Shown: in pieces, positions 1 through 6,302 of the stretch
How the letters are laid out: each line of letters starts with the position of its first letter
How positions within the stretch are numbered: the first letter of the stretch is position 1
Assembly (NCBI GenBank): GCA_014523695.1
Contig: JAATVS010000150.1
Coordinates: 1 to 10,299 of the forward strand
DNA: 10,299 bases
Source of the DNA: Nitrososphaerales archaeon TH5895
GTDB taxonomy: Archaea; Thermoproteota; Nitrososphaeria; Nitrososphaerales; Nitrososphaeraceae
Direction: 5' to 3'
The notes under the pieces: model-generated
The model's database searches: none
What the model was told of the DNA's origin: nothing
The model's input: only the letters and a program-made list of their open reading frames with translations
Program-made: the position numbers and the translations under genes

Positions 1-114
1 CTTTAAGTATCTTCGTTCCACAGGAACGTTAGAAGATTTTAAGCCAGCTTCTAAGTCTACCTCAATAAAGTCTTCCGGTCCGGCGTTTATCCTCATCCCT
101 ATATCGGGTAGCAT
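1..114 (-). CDS. Hypothetical protein, N-terminal part (runs off left edge)
   Basis: Only the first 38 codons are in the window. The reading frame starts with ATG (complement of 112-114) and is open to position 1. The peptide begins MLPDIGMRINAGPEDF and continues with IEVDLEAGLKSSNVPVERRY. Its charged, non-repetitive composition is what a real soluble protein looks like. A GAGG-like Shine-Dalgarno stretch lies about 10 nt before the ATG. A second in-frame ATG at codon 7 is an alternative start. There is no signal peptide or membrane segment in the visible part. I do not recognise the family. A possible small ORF (135-260) ends 20 nt upstream on the same strand and could be co-transcribed. I am fairly sure it is coding; function unknown. 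Confidence 0.7.
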   Translation of the reverse strand, partial: MLPDIGMRINAGPEDFIEVDLEAGLKSSNVPVERRYLK

Positions 115-134
115 TATTTCGCCTCTGCTGTAAA

Positions 135-260
135 TTATGAATCATCCATCTTATGAATATGACATGAATACCCGTGAAAAGCCTCAGAGGCTTTCTGAAG
201 TAGACGACTGCTAATTGCATGCTGAATCGGAATACACGGATTGACATTATGAACGTCCAT
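135..260 (-). CDS. Possible 41-residue small protein upstream of the left-edge gene
   Basis: An ATG-started frame of 42 codons (MDVHNVNPCIPIQHAISSRL to the end HIHKMDDS) ends 20 nt before the ATG of the left-edge gene on the same strand. The middle, SSRLLQKASEAFHG, could be an amphipathic helix. AT-rich TATA-like sequence at 270-287 lies almost on top of the start, too close for the usual 25-30 nt spacing, so the promoter evidence is poor. No family is recognised. It may be a leader ORF, or only the untranslated leader of the downstream gene. Confidence 0.3.
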   Translation of the reverse strand: MDVHNVNPCIPIQHAISSRLLQKASEAFHGYSCHIHKMDDS

Positions 261-578
261 CTGAGGTTGAAATATTTATCATAAATTGTGTTCAGCTAAT
301 GCATTTATTCCTTAGAAAGTGTTTTTTGAGAAGGCCAGTTCGGGGACGTCACATTAACATTGATTCAAAGCGGAATTGTAGCCTATCTGAATTGAATTGA
401 CCTGCTGACTTTCTAACTAGGTATTATTCTATTTGAAGTTAAGTTGCTATATAATTTTGAAATTAGATACGAAGTAGATGTTACTAGGATATTTACTACT
501 AAAATTCCTAGGTGTAGTTGAATAAAATGCAGAGTATTAGAAGAAATATATGTAACTATAGATGAATGCATAAATTCA
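261..578. other. Intergenic stretch, no convincing gene
   Basis: About 320 nt between the left-edge genes and the membrane protein. It is AT-rich, with stops in all frames and only very short ORFs. The right end carries the TATA box of the next gene. I see no tRNA, hairpin array or repeat. Confidence 0.5.
544..552 (+). promoter_or_regulatory. TATA box of the membrane-protein gene
   Basis: The box AAATATATG is centred near 548. A transcript starting about 27 nt downstream would begin near 575, only a few nt before the GTG at 579. This gives a nearly leaderless mRNA and supports that GTG as the start. Confidence 0.5.
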
Positions 579-809
579 GTGGTATCGAAATCCAAAAATT
601 TAGCGATTTCGTTTTTAGTCATAGGTGGTATCATCATTGGGTTTGGCCTTGTCTTCGTTGCTCAAAGCAGAAGCCTCTTGGGTCCTCCTTCTTCATTCAT
701 GTATAGTAATGTCGATTGGACCACAAATGGATCTGCGGTCGTTGTGATAGGGATTTGTGTGTGTTCCATCGGTTTGCTGATGAGATTTGTCAGATGGTCA
801 CATAAATGA
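579..809 (+). CDS. Small membrane protein with two transmembrane helices
   Basis: This 76-residue protein has a short basic N-terminus (MVSKSKN), a first hydrophobic helix at about residues 8-28 (AISFLVIGGIIIGFGLVFVA), and a polar loop at about 29-51 with SSFMYSNVDWTTNG. A second helix follows at about 52-68 (AVVVIGICVCSIGLLM), then a basic tail (RFVRWSHK). Charge distribution suggests both termini are cytoplasmic with the loop outside (positive-inside rule; inference). Helix 1 could be mistaken for a signal peptide, but the second helix makes an integral membrane protein more likely. The GTG start is the first start codon after an in-frame stop near 519, and a TATA box sits 30 nt upstream. 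It has no close neighbours, so it is probably monocistronic. Family and function are not recognised. Confidence 0.7.
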   Translation: MVSKSKNLAISFLVIGGIIIGFGLVFVAQSRSLLGPPSSFMYSNVDWTTNGSAVVVIGICVCSIGLLMRFVRWSHK

Positions 810-1352
810 GAAATCAGTATCAAGTCGTCGATTCTGCATAAGCTTCGACTCGATTTAAATTTGTATACAATCTATCGCTACTTTCTTCATTCTTCAGCCT
901 TACCTAACAAATCTGCGATATGTTATTTGAGTCAGTAGAGGGAAATTGAGAACTAGAAAGGGATTGTAATTTTAGGCACCTGGTCATCTTATATCTCCTC
1001 AGCATGCTTATTGCATGAAGACCATACAAAAATGGAAGGTAACTATTCATCAACTTATAGATTAAAAAATTGTCGATAGTATCCAATCTAATTCGCAGAC
1101 AATTATTATAGGGAAGCTTATGGACCTATATGAATACAAAGTAGAGGCAAACATACCATACGAGATTTTAAATGAATTTTGAATCAGCGCCACTCTCTTC
1201 TCGTGTTCAAATGGGTCGAATACTACAGGCAAGACATATTTTGATTCGAAAAAGCAAGCATGAAACAACGGTGGTTTTACCAATTTGAGGTTGCCTGATT
1301 TGGATGTAAGTAGTAGTTTCGTTTTTCTAGTTCTGGAATTTAATGGCAACAA
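810..1352. other. Intergenic stretch with ambiguous open frames
   Basis: About 540 nt without a gene I can support. On the plus strand one frame reads protein-like in pieces between 918 and 1350 (for example MDLYEYKVEANIPYEILNEF from 1121) but is cut by several stops. On the minus strand a TTG-started frame of 96 codons covers 1062-1352. These are mutually exclusive readings. Neither has a good TATA box or recognisable motif, so the region is either a decayed gene or non-coding. Confidence 0.4.
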
Positions 1353-1781
1353 TTGAGAAATTATAAGAATAAGTTATTCTATTATCATATTGAGAATTTG
1401 TCATCATATGAATTGAGAGAGATAAGATCCGTTTTTCGCGGGTTGCAAACGTTATATGAAACATATTTGCCCAAGGTAGACCCACTTCTTATCCATGATT
1501 TACTAGTTCGCGAGGAGGAAAAATCAGAGCACACACCATTCTACATGGTAGAAATATTTACAAAAGATGGGACGGATTCCGACCTAATGAAAGACAAGAT
1601 TTACCAGAGCACGGGGATGGTTCCATCCATCTACGATAAAGGCACTCATTATGTGACCAATCAAAGATTGAGTTTGGAAAAACTGAAAGAGATAAGTAAT
1701 GATGAAAATGTGTTGGAAGTGACGGGAGACTATACTGGAACACTTACGGGCCTAGGTGCGTCACACGAACACAAGCATTAG
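1353..1781 (+). CDS. Conserved-looking hypothetical protein, start uncertain
   Basis: The frame encodes up to 142 residues. The N-terminal half is a charged, probably helical segment (SSYELREIRSVFRGLQTLYE at about 18-37). From about residue 64 a compact region follows: YMVEIFTKDGTDSDLMKDKI, then QSTGMVPSIYDKGTHYVTNQ, LSLEKLKEISNDENVLEVTG and a His-rich tail GASHEHKH. Alternating hydrophobic strands and helices resemble a small alpha/beta fold such as a ferredoxin-like domain (inference). I recall similar proteins of unknown function in ammonia-oxidising archaea but cannot name a family. No ATG exists before residue 65. The listed start is TTG; an ATG at 1343 in another frame gives MATIEKL and then a stop, so the 5' end may carry a frameshift. 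A T7 run follows the stop and probably terminates transcription. Confidence 0.75.
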   Translation: MRNYKNKLFYYHIENLSSYELREIRSVFRGLQTLYETYLPKVDPLLIHDLLVREEEKSEHTPFYMVEIFTKDGTDSDLMKDKIYQSTGMVPSIYDKGTHYVTNQRLSLEKLKEISNDENVLEVTGDYTGTLTGLGASHEHKH

Positions 1782-1793
1782 CTGTTAGGGGGA

Positions 1794-1807
1794 TTGTCTT
1801 TTTTTAT
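1794..1807 (+). terminator. Oligo-T terminator
   Basis: A run of seven T (1799-1805) begins 17 nt after the stop of the 1353-1781 gene, preceded by GGGGGATTGTC. U-rich tracts without a strong hairpin are the normal intrinsic termination signal in archaea. Confidence 0.5.
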
Positions 1808-2166
1808 CATTACTATTTAATCAAGTTCGAACCGTACACTCATTTTTCATCTAACAAGACAATGTTACAGAAACAGGTTGATGTACAAGATTATGAGCGA
1901 AATCTAAACCTCTTCATACATACATATCTATACTAACAAGTAAGATTTTGAATCTTATTCGAACTGTCTAAAAAGGCGTTACAGTTACATTTGCAAATCT
2001 CGAAATTAGCCAAGCCAGCAACCAATAAGCAATGAAGCTTCAATTTTGAATCTCTACGATTCCGGCCCTGAACAGATCAAATCTGACTTCGACCGAATAA
2101 CATTCGTCAGTGCGAGTGAATCTAATTAATAAGAGTTAGATACAGGAAAGATCTAGACAATAACTG
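1806..2166. other. Intergenic stretch with one short hairpin
   Basis: No supported gene. A 7-bp perfect inverted repeat with a 3-nt loop (TAAGATT-TTG-AATCTTA) lies at 1941-1957. A 24-codon ATG frame starts at 1862 but has no support. The right end holds the promoter of the zinc-ribbon gene. Confidence 0.45.
2122..2133 (+). promoter_or_regulatory. TATA box of the zinc-ribbon gene
   Basis: CTAATTAATAAG is centred near 2128, about 39 nt before the ATG at 2167. A transcript starting about 27 nt downstream of the box gives a leader of roughly 12 nt. The same leader length is inferred for the small gene at 8701. Confidence 0.5.
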
Positions 2167-2661
2167 ATGTGGTTCCCCCTGCTAACACGGAACAAAATTA
2201 AGGAGAATTGTGCAGTTTGTAATAGGGAGTTATTAAAATTTAGATACAGACCAAGGAACGAATGGAATATTCACGGTATGATCTGCGGAGATTGTCACGT
2301 AATGAAATCCATGGAATATTCAGGACGCAGTGAAACCAGTGGAGATAAAAAACGGAATGACCTGATAGAAGATGAGAAAAAGATATCTCCAAAGTGTGGA
2401 GGATGTAATAGTGACATTGACTCTAGCTCAGAACAGTTTAGACCAAAATGGCAATGGAACCTGGACACAAGCCTAATCCTTTGCAAGCGATGTTATTCCT
2501 TGAAGAGCAAGGAATACGAAAAGAGAATCAACTATTGTGCAGTATGTGGTAATAAGATGTCTTTCTTTCGGTACAACCCCAAACCTAAGTGGAAGATTGG
2601 TGGCCAGCTTTGCAGAAGATGCTGGGATAATTCCAATACTCGCTGGAAGAATCAGCAATAA
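2167..2661 (+). CDS. Triple zinc-ribbon protein
   Basis: This 164-residue protein is built from three copies of one Cys4 zinc-ribbon module. The Cys pairs are C15/C18 with C40/C43, C77/C80 with C106/C109, and C124/C127 with C149/C152. The inner spacing is 21, 25 and 21 residues. Each module has an aromatic/basic core between the knuckles: FRYRPRNEW, FRPKWQW and FRYNPKPKW. Modules 1 and 2 are joined by a charged linker (residues 52-76); modules 2 and 3 almost touch. All 12 cysteines are present, so three zinc ions are likely bound. Such repeated small ribbons usually bind nucleic acid or protein partners, but no catalytic domain shows here. The ATG start is supported by the upstream TATA box. 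The stop codon lies in a 19-bp tandem repeat, so the C-terminus may have changed recently. The zinc-ribbon call is firm; the cellular role is unknown. Confidence 0.85.
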   Translation: MWFPLLTRNKIKENCAVCNRELLKFRYRPRNEWNIHGMICGDCHVMKSMEYSGRSETSGDKKRNDLIEDEKKISPKCGGCNSDIDSSSEQFRPKWQWNLDTSLILCKRCYSLKSKEYEKRINYCAVCGNKMSFFRYNPKPKWKIGGQLCRRCWDNSNTRWKNQQ

Positions 2662-2691
2662 TGTAATATTCGAGCAACAATGTAATATTCG
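2654..2691. repeat. 19-bp tandem duplication across a stop codon
   Basis: Two adjacent 19-nt copies of AGCAAYAATGTAATATTCG lie at 2654-2672 and 2673-2691. They differ only at position 6: T in copy 1, which forms the TAA stop of the zinc-ribbon gene, and C in copy 2. With one copy carrying C, the gene would read through CAA and end 12 codons after NQQ, adding two more cysteines. Confidence 0.85.
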
Positions 2692-3291
2692 CTGCAAAGC
2701 AATACGATAGTTTGATTTTTGGCTTCTTAGATGCTAGTGGGTCTCGTTTCCTAATGTTTGAGCCTCCTCACCTCTAATTTTTCAGTTAATTTTCCTGGCG
2801 AAATATTACGAATTTATGCGAACTGCTACTACATGTACTTCTGTGTTTCGATCAATAGAAGTACCAAAAAATAATTAATTAACGCGCAAAATCATGTGCA
2901 TTAGACGTATTAACAGAAAGAGGTTACCAAGCAAGAGTGATGTTCTGACATTAAGAGGATATAAACACACGGAATCTTTACGAATAGATCTGATTTTCGT
3001 CTGCCGCTCGATTTGAAATATCTGCCACCATAATCATTCAGAGTTTGAAGGTTGTAAGTTCAAATCACTAAAGTAAGATTGTACATTATGATTAAATGCA
3101 ATGCATTAAAGCAAAGTCAACGGACACTTTTTGGACACATTTATCTATCATCTGTATGCGTCTGACCCCGTGTACTTTCCATGAACGTCATAATTTTATT
3201 AAATTATCCTCGTTGACGTATCCAATGTACAACCAAATTTCATTGGAATTATTTGATCTGACTAGCTCGATTAAGACCAAGCGTCAGATTG

Positions 3292-3369
3292 CTAGGAACT
3301 ATTCCTTGGATTGACGAAACCAGGTTTAATATCTGTGATGCAGGTCTTACCATCGATATTAGCAGACAT
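3292..3369 (-). pseudogene. Possible fragment of an OB-fold (RPA/SSB-like) N-terminus
   Basis: An ATG frame of 25 residues reads MSANIDGKTCITDIKPGFVN and then stops after PRNSS. The string I-x-D-I-K-P-G-x-x-N resembles the start of archaeal single-strand-binding OB folds, and shifting one frame at the stop continues with SNLTLGLN, which fits the next strand (NLTL-type). No later OB-fold strands are convincing. It could be a decayed fragment or chance. Confidence 0.2.
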
Positions 3370-3607
3370 TTTCCTTTAGAATCGTTCTGAGGTTCAGTAT
3401 GCGATGCAGATAACATACGTTAGCAGTTTGTACGGAACTTGAAAAAGGGGTCTCTTTTTTTGACCGCCAATCTAGTCGTAGATAAATACTAGGCCCATCG
3501 ATGCTAAATTGACAATGATCATGTACTGACACCAATAGGAAATCCAATTGGGTCTCAACAGTACTTAATGGAATGCCGTTCAACTTTTTGAAGGAGAGAA
3601 GAGACAT
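3359..3607 (-). CDS. Possible 82-residue hypothetical protein
   Basis: The ATG at 3607 opens an 82-residue frame (MSLLSFKKLNGIPLSTVETQ to the end TILKENVC). An in-frame TTG four codons earlier is an alternative start. A TATA-like GGTTTAATATC (complement of about 3640-3650) is placed so that a transcript would begin about 10 nt before this ATG. The frame has no recognisable domain, and its charge content is lower than in the firm genes. It lies downstream of the aldo/keto reductase on the same strand with a 64-nt gap. It could be a real lineage-specific gene or a chance frame. Confidence 0.3.
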   Translation of the reverse strand: MSLLSFKKLNGIPLSTVETQLDFLLVSVHDHCQFSIDGPSIYLRLDWRSKKETPFSSSVQTANVCYLHRILNLRTILKENVC

Positions 3608-3671
3608 CCATTTACGCAATCAATCTGAGTGGCGTCGAAGATATTAAACCCTAAATTGTGATGATCTGTAT

Positions 3672-4823
3672 CTATGTCTTGCCTAACAGAACTTTAATCG
3701 CGTTCCTAAACTCCTCAACTTGCATCGGCGGTGTATCAGCTATCTTCAGGTTCTGCTCTACGTGTTCTGGCCTTTTTTGACCTAATAGAGGTGCAATAAC
3801 CGAAGGAGTTGAACGTACCACTTGAACTAGCTTCGCAACTGGATCAGTTAAATCTGAATTGTAGGTAGGGATTTTGGTGTGAAGAAGCCTCCCTTGAAAA
3901 AGAGGAATGCTAGTAAAAACTCCGATATTTAACTTTGACGCAGCTTCTAAAATTGATAGATTCTTCTCGTCACCAACGTTTTGATTTTTTAAAAGCAACG
4001 CTTCACTGTATGCTAGGTTGTAGGGTAGCTGGATAAACCGAAAACCATTTGATTTGCCTTCGTTAACACTTTGAGCTAGCTTTACAATCTCTTCAAGTGA
4101 TAAGTATTCACTACTACCATAAGGTACCCTAAAGCAAGTCCAGGTCGCCATTCCGTAGTAACGTATTTTGTTTTTAGACCGATACCTCTCATAAACCTGA
4201 AAAACCTTTCTAAGCATTTCAAGGAATTCCTCCTTGGTGACATCCTGATACCAACTTTCAAACGAATTATGCACATATACCAGATCAATGGTACTTAGCT
4301 TCATATTGTACAGTGACCTATCGATGCATCTCTCAATATACGTAGGATTTAATACATTGTAGCTAGCGCTTATATCGTTCTGACTTATCAGTCCAGGAGA
4401 TATGTACATCTTCTGCATGTATTCCATCATCCCTATAGCAGGAAAATCTCCGTCATTTGTGATGTAACCATTCTTAGTTGAGATGAATATCTGATCTCTT
4501 GAAATAATGCGATCTCTTATAAGACGCATCAATGCCCTTCCAACGGACTTCTCAGATTTCATGGCTCGATAGTTGATCGCAGTATCGATCACATTCATTG
4601 CCCCAGATTTGATGGATTCATAAATCGCGTTTTCGATTGCCTCATCTTCGTAATCTGTAGCATCTCCCAAATAGGTTCCCATACCAAGGCTTGATAGATT
4701 TAGACCATCAAAAATGCGAAAATGGCTTTCAGGTTTGCCTTTTCCATTGACAGCATATCTCACATATCGAGAAGTACCTTTCTCAGTCGCAAATCCTTCA
4801 ATCAATACTTGTTCGTTAGGCAA
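3672..4823 (-). CDS. Aldo/keto reductase family protein
   Basis: This 383-residue (alpha/beta)8-barrel oxidoreductase would reduce carbonyl compounds with NAD(P)H in the cytoplasm. The barrel begins near residue 36 (FRIFDGLNLSSLGMGTYLGD, where LGMGT matches the LGLGT entry motif). The complete catalytic tetrad is present: D80 and Y85 in DTAINYR, K117 in STKNGY, H185 in VYVHNS. YYGMATW (222-228) is the usual strand after the active-site region. The C-terminal cofactor loop is GQKRPEHVEQNLKIAD (348-363), the G-x-x-x-P-E-x-x-E-N pattern of this superfamily. The protein is longer than the usual 280-340 residues: it has about 35 extra N-terminal residues and an insertion around 121-160 (DGDFPAIGMMEYMQKMY). 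There is no ATG before residue 48; the TTG start is supported by a TATA-like element placing the transcript start within a few nt of it. Substrate unknown. It appears monocistronic. Confidence 0.92.
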   Translation of the reverse strand: MPNEQVLIEGFATEKGTSRYVRYAVNGKGKPESHFRIFDGLNLSSLGMGTYLGDATDYEDEAIENAIYESIKSGAMNVIDTAINYRAMKSEKSVGRALMRLIRDRIISRDQIFISTKNGYITNDGDFPAIGMMEYMQKMYISPGLISQNDISASYNVLNPTYIERCIDRSLYNMKLSTIDLVYVHNSFESWYQDVTKEEFLEMLRKVFQVYERYRSKNKIRYYGMATWTCFRVPYGSSEYLSLEEIVKLAQSVNEGKSNGFRFIQLPYNLAYSEALLLKNQNVGDEKNLSILEAASKLNIGVFTSIPLFQGRLLHTKIPTYNSDLTDPVAKLVQVVRSTPSVIAPLLGQKRPEHVEQNLKIADTPPMQVEEFRNAIKVLLGKT

Positions 4824-4845
4824 TGATGATATGATCAGAATGATA

Positions 4846-4858
4846 CCTAAATTTTAGG
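4846..4858 (-). promoter_or_regulatory. TATA-like element and inverted repeat before the reductase
   Basis: CCTAAATTTTAGG is an inverted repeat with 6-bp arms around one base. Its AT core is centred about 27 nt before 4825, right at the TTG start of the reductase (4823), so a nearly leaderless transcript is expected. The symmetry could also be an operator for a dimeric regulator overlapping the TATA box. Confidence 0.4.
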
Positions 4859-4964
4859 ATTACTTGAAAATCGGTTTCTGTTTACCAGCTTCATTAAACA
4901 GATAATCTTGCTATGATATTATGTATTTATTTGTCCCAGCTTGAAAGCAATGGATTACTTGAAA
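4857..4964. repeat. Direct repeat GGATTACTTGAAA upstream of the reductase
   Basis: The 13-nt word GGATTACTTGAAA occurs exactly at 4857-4869 and 4952-4964, 95 nt apart (about nine helical turns), just upstream of the reductase promoter. It could be a pair of regulator-binding sites or chance. Confidence 0.5.
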
Positions 4965-5345
4965 GTATAAACGTTGAATACTTAACCTCCGTGATCAACG
5001 TTAGAATATCCAAGTGCGCAAAGATTTCATAGTGTCTTTAACAAATAATCACCGACTGGTGCATTTGCGTTTTGTCGGTGCAGATTTGGATCCTCGATCG
5101 AACGTTGGCCAAATCAAAAAAAAATACTCTATTGATAGGACGATGTTCGGGTTCACCAAGCCATGTCTTCGCATTCCGGCCCCTATGAGTCATTGGTACC
5201 ATTACGCAGAACCTTGATATTGTGTCAAAAGTACTTAAAATGCTCTCATCTGAATCAAATTATGAGTATAAGATATTGAATATGTTGAAACCGTAAATTC
5301 CTTAAACTAAAGCTAATCAAAATGTGCGTTACCTTTAACAGAACT
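4965..5345. other. Intergenic stretch with conflicting frames and an A9 run
   Basis: Two opposite frames cover the same bases: 5014-5217 plus (GTG start, 67 codons) and 5038-5202 minus (ATG start, 54 residues beginning MVPMTHRGRNAKTWLGEPEH). Both cross a run of nine A at 5116-5124, a likely place for a frameshift. Bases 5070-5215 look more GC-rich than their surroundings, which hints at older coding sequence, more likely on the minus strand. Neither has a good promoter. Confidence 0.35.
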
Positions 5346-5639
5346 TTAAGTCACTTGAACGAACAATGAACAATTTAATACCATTTCCTTAACTTTAGAC
5401 CACTTGGAGGTTTTTGATAAAGTAAATCTTGCTAGCTTCAGATCTGTTGTATTGTTTAAATTGTGAACCAGAGTCGATAAATTGTCTTGCCCTACAACTA
5501 TCAAATCAAAAAAAGAAAAGTCAGATACAAACATGGCTAAAATTATATTGAGATAGATTCTTTCTACCCAACTTCTGCTCAAAAAGCTAATCGAAGATCC
5601 AAGATGTTGTCACAAAATTGACATTTTAAACGGTGGTGG
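5346..5639 (-). pseudogene. Possible decayed gene with an early in-frame stop
   Basis: A frame open from 5582 to 5346 continues upstream in the same frame to an ATG near 5624 (MSIL), interrupted only by a TGA at codon 5. The full reading is about 92 residues and includes FFDLIVVGQDNLSTLVHNLN and LSKTSKWSKVKEMVL. The composition is moderately protein-like, but there is no recognisable domain and no good TATA box. Translation from TTG (5582) or ATG (5534) is possible, so it could also be a short intact gene or chance. Confidence 0.25.
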
Positions 5640-5875
5640 TGCATACTAACAAGCCAATAATACCACTAAACCTTTGGTTGTGGTTATTCAAGTTGGTAAT
5701 GGTTGCATGTAAAGAATACGATAATGAGAAAGTGTACTCCTATACCATGTTCCAAGATTCGTTTGCAAATTATTTCTTCACTATCCTTTATACCGGAGTT
5801 AAGTATCGGCTAACGGTCATCAAATGGCAGTGGGCCGAATCAATAAAGGGAACATGCACTTCGGTCTCAGACTAA
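5633..5875 (+). CDS. Possible hypothetical protein, up to 80 residues
   Basis: The frame opens with GTG at 5633; an internal ATG at 5699 would give 58 residues starting MVACKEYDNEKVYSYTMFQD. The N-terminal part PLNLWLWLFKLVMVA is hydrophobic enough for one membrane segment. The rest is aromatic-rich (NYFFTILYTGVKYR, IKWQWAES). No family is recognised and there is no clear TATA box. An open frame of this length is notable in AT-rich sequence but may be a remnant. Confidence 0.3.
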   Translation: MVVHTNKPIIPLNLWLWLFKLVMVACKEYDNEKVYSYTMFQDSFANYFFTILYTGVKYRLTVIKWQWAESIKGTCTSVSD

Positions 5876-6087
5876 TCACAGAGCCAAACTATACTTCATA
5901 TTTATGGTTGACTGTGATGACTATACTCGACACAATCCAAGCCGTTTTCTCTCTACAACCAATCATATTTAATTCGAAAGCAAATTAGTTGGCTATCATC
6001 GCAGGGTAATTGCGTTAGCTGGCAGACAGGTGGTAGAATCAAAAGTTGTCTAATAGCTACTGCAAAAGTACTCAGCTAGACAAATAG
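5876..6087. other. Intergenic stretch, weak inverted repeat
   Basis: No supported gene. ATCACAG (from 5875) and CTGTGAT (from 5912) form a 7-bp inverted repeat with about 30 nt between. A 23-codon ATG frame at 5917 is too short and lacks a correctly spaced promoter. Confidence 0.4.
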
Positions 6088-6138
6088 AAAAAATATTGCA
6101 AAAGAGTATCATATTCCATTAAATACTCTACTCTTTGC
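6088..6138 (-). terminator. Stem-loop plus U6 terminator of the lysine-rich gene
   Basis: On the minus strand GCAAAGAGTA (6138-6129) pairs with TACTC-TTTTGC (6108-6098) with a single bulged base. About 20 nt of loop lie between, and the stem is followed by AATATTTTTT (T run at 6093-6088). It lies about 32 nt past the stop of the lysine-rich gene. Confidence 0.55.
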
Positions 6139-6169
6139 ATGAAGCAAATAAAGAGTTCTCTACCACATG

Positions 6170-6277
6170 TTACTTGCTTTTGGATTTCTTACCTTTCTTT
6201 GCTGCCTTTGTTCCCTTTGCAGTTGAGCTCTTTTTCTTTGAACTAACTGCTGTTTTCTTTTTTGTTGATGACGGCAT
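6170..6277 (-). CDS. 35-residue lysine-rich protein (histone-tail-like)
   Basis: A short but well-supported gene. The peptide starts MPSSTKKKTAVSSKKKSSTA and ends KGTKAAKKGKKSKSK. Fourteen of 35 residues are lysine; almost all others are Ser, Thr, Ala or Gly, with no acidic or aromatic residues. This is the composition of histone H1 C-terminal tails and other disordered DNA/RNA-binding tails, so binding to nucleic acid or another polyanion such as the ribosome is likely (inference). Support for a real gene: an excellent TATA box (6303-6313) puts the transcript start about 4 nt before the ATG, and a stem-loop with a T run follows the stop. Lys codons mix AAA and AAG, so it is not a simple DNA repeat. 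It is divergent from the 6388-6531 gene. Lysine-rich small proteins have been noted in archaea, but I cannot assign a named family. Confidence 0.75.
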   Translation of the reverse strand: MPSSTKKKTAVSSKKKSSTAKGTKAAKKGKKSKSK

Positions 6278-6302
6278 CTAATTTTGATCTAGCATTAGGT
6301 AC

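Larger units (their letters stand above)
2692..3671. other. Long intergenic stretch with possible gene remnants
   Basis: About 980 nt with no gene I can call with confidence. A 36-codon frame without a start (2667-2777) reads protein-like (QYDSLIFGFLDASGSRF). A 40-codon ATG frame lies at 2894-3016 (MCIRRINRKRLPSKSDVLTL onward) with AT-rich sequence too close to its start for a normal TATA box. A 72-codon ATG frame at 3096-3314 (plus) lacks promoter support. Two minus-strand candidates are listed separately. The composition suggests decayed sequence rather than active genes. Confidence 0.4.

Noticed and set aside
62..247. Minus ORF of 61 codons
   Set aside because: It overlaps the better-supported left-edge gene (1-114) in another frame and lacks natural composition in its second half.
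413..637. Minus ORF of 74 codons
   Set aside because: Antisense to the membrane-protein gene, its TATA box and upstream spacer; no motif.
1062..1352. Minus TTG ORF of 96 codons
   Set aside because: Reads reasonably but has no TATA box or motif, and the complementary strand also has protein-like pieces; coding strand cannot be decided.
2295..2697. Two minus ORFs antisense to the zinc-ribbon gene
   Set aside because: Shadows of the strongly supported plus-strand Cys4 repeats.
3044..3075. tRNA T-loop-like string GGTTGTAAGTTCAAATCACT
   Set aside because: The flanking bases do not form a 5-bp T-stem and no acceptor, D or anticodon arm is found; not a tRNA and not a convincing tRNA fragment.
4082..4288. 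Minus ORF of 68 codons within the reductase
   Set aside because: Out-of-frame shadow of the aldo/keto reductase.
3684..5350. 14-nt word TAACAGAACTTTAA near 3684 and 5336
   Set aside because: One copy is inside the reductase coding sequence; the word is AT-rich and likely a chance repeat.
5913..5919. Box C-like GTGATGA (also ATGATGA near 4822)
   Set aside because: No matching D/D' (CTGA) boxes at the spacing needed for an archaeal C/D RNA.
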